Positions 25,786-27,527 of a DNA stretch of 27,527 nucleotides are shown here, in pieces. Below the pieces are notes generated by a model that saw only the letters and a program-made list of their open reading frames with translations, was not told where the DNA came from and searched no databases. The stretch's first letter is position 1. Every line of letters starts with the position of its first letter. The stretch covers positions 1 through 27,527 of the forward strand of contig CAZNFR010000045.1 in NCBI GenBank assembly GCA_964572225.1. The letters are read 5' to 3'. Both the position numbers and the translations under genes were made by a program. Source of the DNA: CAZNFR01 sp964572225. Its GTDB lineage: Bacteria > Bacteroidota > Bacteroidia > Bacteroidales > GCA-2748055.

Positions 25786-26793
25786 GTGAAAAAAGCCATG
25801 AAGAACAGGAACATTAAAGTGTGGAAGGGACTGAAATTACCTCTGTCTGTGTTTGTGTTTACTGCATTTTTGCTTAGTATGGTTCAGATGAACCTGGAAA
25901 CCGACATCATTCTGCTTGAACGGTTTTTAAAACACGGAGGATGGATAGAAATACCCATTATTTCTCTCTACGGGGCCTTTATCACCTGGAAGATGCAGGA
26001 TGTAAACCAGTCTGGAAAATGGCGAAGAATTGCCTGGACAGTATTCAGCATATTTTTCTTTGCACAGTTGTTTTTGGGATTACTGGGATTTGAGAAATTC
26101 CTTATGACGGGGAAATTACATTTACCCATCCCCATGATGATTCTGGGCGGACCGGTGTATCGAATGGAACTTTCCATTATGAGCTTTCTTTTTATAAGCA
26201 CACTTTTGCTTGCGGGTCCGGCCTGGTGTAGTCAGTTATGCTATTTCGGAGCCATGGATAATCTGGTGGCACAAGGGAATAAAACCGGCAGACAGAAAAT
26301 CCGGAATCTATTCAGGATGAAATTTCTGGTAGTATTTGTTGTCGTTGCCACAGCTCTTGCCTTAAGGTGGACGGGGGCTTCAGTTCTTTTGTCAACCCTT
26401 GTAGCCGCAGGATTCGGGATTCTGGGAATTGTCATCATTTTATTTGTATCCCCCCGGAAAGGGAAGATGGTCCACTGCCTTAGCTGGTGTCCCATCGGCA
26501 CCCTGGTCAACTACGGAAAGCATATTAACCCTTTTCGGATGTATATAGATTCCAATTGCACCCTATGCATGCATTGTACCACCATATGCAAGTACGATGC
26601 CCTTTCCGGAGCAGACATCCGCAAGGGAAAACCGGGTCTTACCTGCACCTATTGCGGGGATTGTCTTTCATCCTGTCACCAGGCCTCCATCAAATATAAA
26701 TTTTTCAAACTTTCACCGGAAAAGGCAAGACGCTTGTATTTGTTCCTGACGATTTCCCTGCATGCGGTATTTCTGGCTTTAGGAAGGATCTGA
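25786..26793 (+). CDS. NapH/NosR-like membrane protein with two 4Fe-4S clusters
   Basis: This protein has 335 residues from a GTG start; an ATG at 25798 gives 331. Several membrane helices are evident (about 17-35, 50-66, 78-98, 128-147, 178-195, 200-222 and 315-333). Two cysteine-pair loops, AWCSQLCYFG and VHCLSWCPIGT, resemble the CxxxCP loops of NapH/NosR/CcoG-type proteins. A cytoplasmic ferredoxin domain has C258-x2-C261-x2-C264-x3-C268 and C287-x2-C290-x2-C293-x3-C297. Relatives pass electrons between quinol and periplasmic or cytoplasmic partners. As the last gene of the nrfHA-porin run, it could feed NrfA, serve haem/cluster maturation, or supply another acceptor. The exact role is not shown by the sequence. 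Confidence 0.83.
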   Translation: MKKAMKNRNIKVWKGLKLPLSVFVFTAFLLSMVQMNLETDIILLERFLKHGGWIEIPIISLYGAFITWKMQDVNQSGKWRRIAWTVFSIFFFAQLFLGLLGFEKFLMTGKLHLPIPMMILGGPVYRMELSIMSFLFISTLLLAGPAWCSQLCYFGAMDNLVAQGNKTGRQKIRNLFRMKFLVVFVVVATALALRWTGASVLLSTLVAAGFGILGIVIILFVSPRKGKMVHCLSWCPIGTLVNYGKHINPFRMYIDSNCTLCMHCTTICKYDALSGADIRKGKPGLTCTYCGDCLSSCHQASIKYKFFKLSPEKARRLYLFLTISLHAVFLALGRI

Positions 26794-26838
26794 GCGCTGA
26801 GGAAAGCAATTTTACGAATTTTTATATTTCCTGAAATC

Positions 26839-26871
26839 TTTATGATTAGTTCAAAAAAATCTTTACATTTG
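26839..26871 (+). promoter_or_regulatory. Bacteroidota-type promoter of tRNA-Pro
   Basis: TTTA (26839-26842, one mismatch to TTTG), a 21-bp spacer and TACATTTG (26864-26871, exact TAnnTTTG) form a near-consensus Bacteroidota sigma-ABfr promoter. The predicted start is near 26877, seven bases before the mature tRNA. Confidence 0.75.
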
Positions 26872-26883
26872 CCGTCCGGTTTT

Positions 26884-26958
26884 CGGGGTATAGCGCAGTC
26901 CGGTTAGCGCACCTGCTTTGGGAGCAGGGGGTCGTAGGTTCGAATCCTACTACCCCGA
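26884..26958 (+). tRNA. tRNA-Pro (anticodon TGG)
   Basis: A full cloverleaf folds. The acceptor is CGGGGTA/TACCCCG and the D stem is GCGC/GCGC with an AGTCCGGTTA loop. The anticodon stem is CCTGC/GCAGG with loop TTTGGGA, anticodon TGG. The T stem is GTAGG/CCTAC with TTCGAAT, and the discriminator is A. CCA is not encoded (CAC follows), as is common in Bacteroidota. Confidence 0.97.
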
Positions 26959-26970
26959 CACTTTACACTT

Positions 26971-26998
26971 AAACCCGCTGATAATCAGCGGGTTTTCA
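26971..26998 (+). terminator. Terminator downstream of tRNA-Pro
   Basis: AAACCCGCTGA (26971-26981) and TCAGCGGGTTT (26985-26995) pair perfectly around TAA. A short T stretch (TTTTC) follows. It also faces the convergent toxin gene. Confidence 0.82.
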
Positions 26999-27206
26999 GT
27001 TTACCCATCACACAATATATCCCGTTCAACCCTATTAACATAGGATTCTAAGATGTTAGTTTCCATCTCGATTTGCTCATAAAATCTTGATGATGCGTTT
27101 GTTTTCACAGTTGTGTTAGTTACAGAAAGTAACTGTATAAATATGAAAAAATTAGAATAAATATGCAATTCGGGCCCAGAAAGTAAAAAAATCCTGGTGA
27201 TATTCC

Positions 27207-27527
27207 TTAAGTGAGTATTGCTTCCAGTTTTGAAAGTAATTCTTTGTGCTTGCCGGGATTGGAGGAAATCAGCTTTTGAAGATTTTGCAATTTCCACTGC
27301 ACGGCAGGTAAATCCTTAAGTCCTGCTAAAGCAAACAGATCCCATTCCGGATTTCCTCGTTTAAAACTCAGTAGAAAAGAGCGATCTGAATCAGTCAGGC
27401 TTGAATTCACAATTTCGATAAGTTCTTCACGAGTATTTTCAAAATCACCATAGGTGAAATCAATGTCGGACATTCCATTGAACTGGTTGTTAAAAGCTGA
27501 CCGCTGATCCAGAAGATGTGGTTTTAA
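27207..27527 (-). CDS. AbiEii/AbiGii-type nucleotidyltransferase toxin, C-terminal part (runs off the right edge)
   Basis: The last 106 residues of a protein are visible. The open frame continues to the edge (LKPHLLDQRSAFNNQFNG before the methionine at 27473), so the ATG there is internal. The sequence, with FTYGDFENTREELIEIVNSS, FLLSFKRGNPEWDLFA and AVQWKLQNLQKL, resembles the C-terminal helical region of AbiEii-family proteins, whose nucleotidyltransferase core lies further N-terminal and outside the window. AbiEii toxins act with an AbiEi antitoxin in phage-defence toxin-antitoxin pairs; a partner, if present, is also outside. The gene converges on tRNA-Pro. Family call is moderate because the catalytic half is missing. 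Confidence 0.62.
   Translation of the reverse strand, partial: LKPHLLDQRSAFNNQFNGMSDIDFTYGDFENTREELIEIVNSSLTDSDRSFLLSFKRGNPEWDLFALAGLKDLPAVQWKLQNLQKLISSNPGKHKELLSKLEAILT

Noticed and set aside
26958..26962. Partial CCA after the tRNA
   Set aside because: The discriminator A is followed by CAC, so CCA is simply not encoded; this is not damage to the gene.
27001..27297. 98-codon minus-strand frame after the tRNA
   Set aside because: It overlaps the end of the AbiEii-like gene in another frame and has low-complexity, non-family composition.

Overview
The window comes from a member of the Bacteroidota, probably an anaerobic or facultative marine or sediment lineage in the Bacteroidales/Marinilabiliales range (the order is a guess). 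The evidence is a SusC/SusD pair, two proteins ending in type IX secretion (T9SS) sorting domains, SprB-repeat and FISUMP-type lipoprotein domains, and a tRNA promoter of the Bacteroidota form (TTTA-N21-TACATTTG).

Left part (1-6293, all minus strand): a truncated cupin gene at the edge, then, in transcription order from 6293 downward, a DUF362 protein with a T9SS tail, a small lipoprotein, a CPBP membrane protease, a SpoIIAA/STAS-like protein and a DUF2079 membrane protein. The DUF2079 gene is broken by a 136-bp element with perfect 19-bp terminal inverted repeats and a 6-bp target duplication. Removing the element plus one duplication copy restores a single reading frame across the junction.

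Middle (6457-18367): a 1745-residue secreted repeat protein (six DNRLRE-type domains, two chitobiase-C-like domains, a LamG-like region and a T9SS tail) is transcribed away from a SusC/SusD outer-membrane uptake pair. A SprB-repeat/FISUMP lipoprotein converges on susD, with a strong terminator between them. No carbohydrate-active enzyme is present, so the substrate of the SusCD pair cannot be named.

Right part (18458-26793): a nitrite and nitrosative-stress module. An HcpR-like Crp/Fnr regulator is divergent from a ferredoxin-domain protein and class I hybrid cluster protein (hcp). A small cupin gene, the cytochrome c nitrite reductase genes nrfH and nrfA, an alginate-export-type outer-membrane porin and a NapH-like membrane iron-sulfur protein follow. 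A palindrome overlapping the regulator's start codon sits about 41.5 bp upstream of the transcription start predicted from a good -7 box, the arrangement of a class II Crp/Fnr activator. Together these genes would reduce nitrite to ammonium at the periplasmic face and remove NO or hydroxylamine by-products in the cytoplasm.

Right edge: a tRNA-Pro(TGG) gene with promoter and terminator, then the C-terminal end of an AbiEii-like nucleotidyltransferase toxin gene running in from outside the window.
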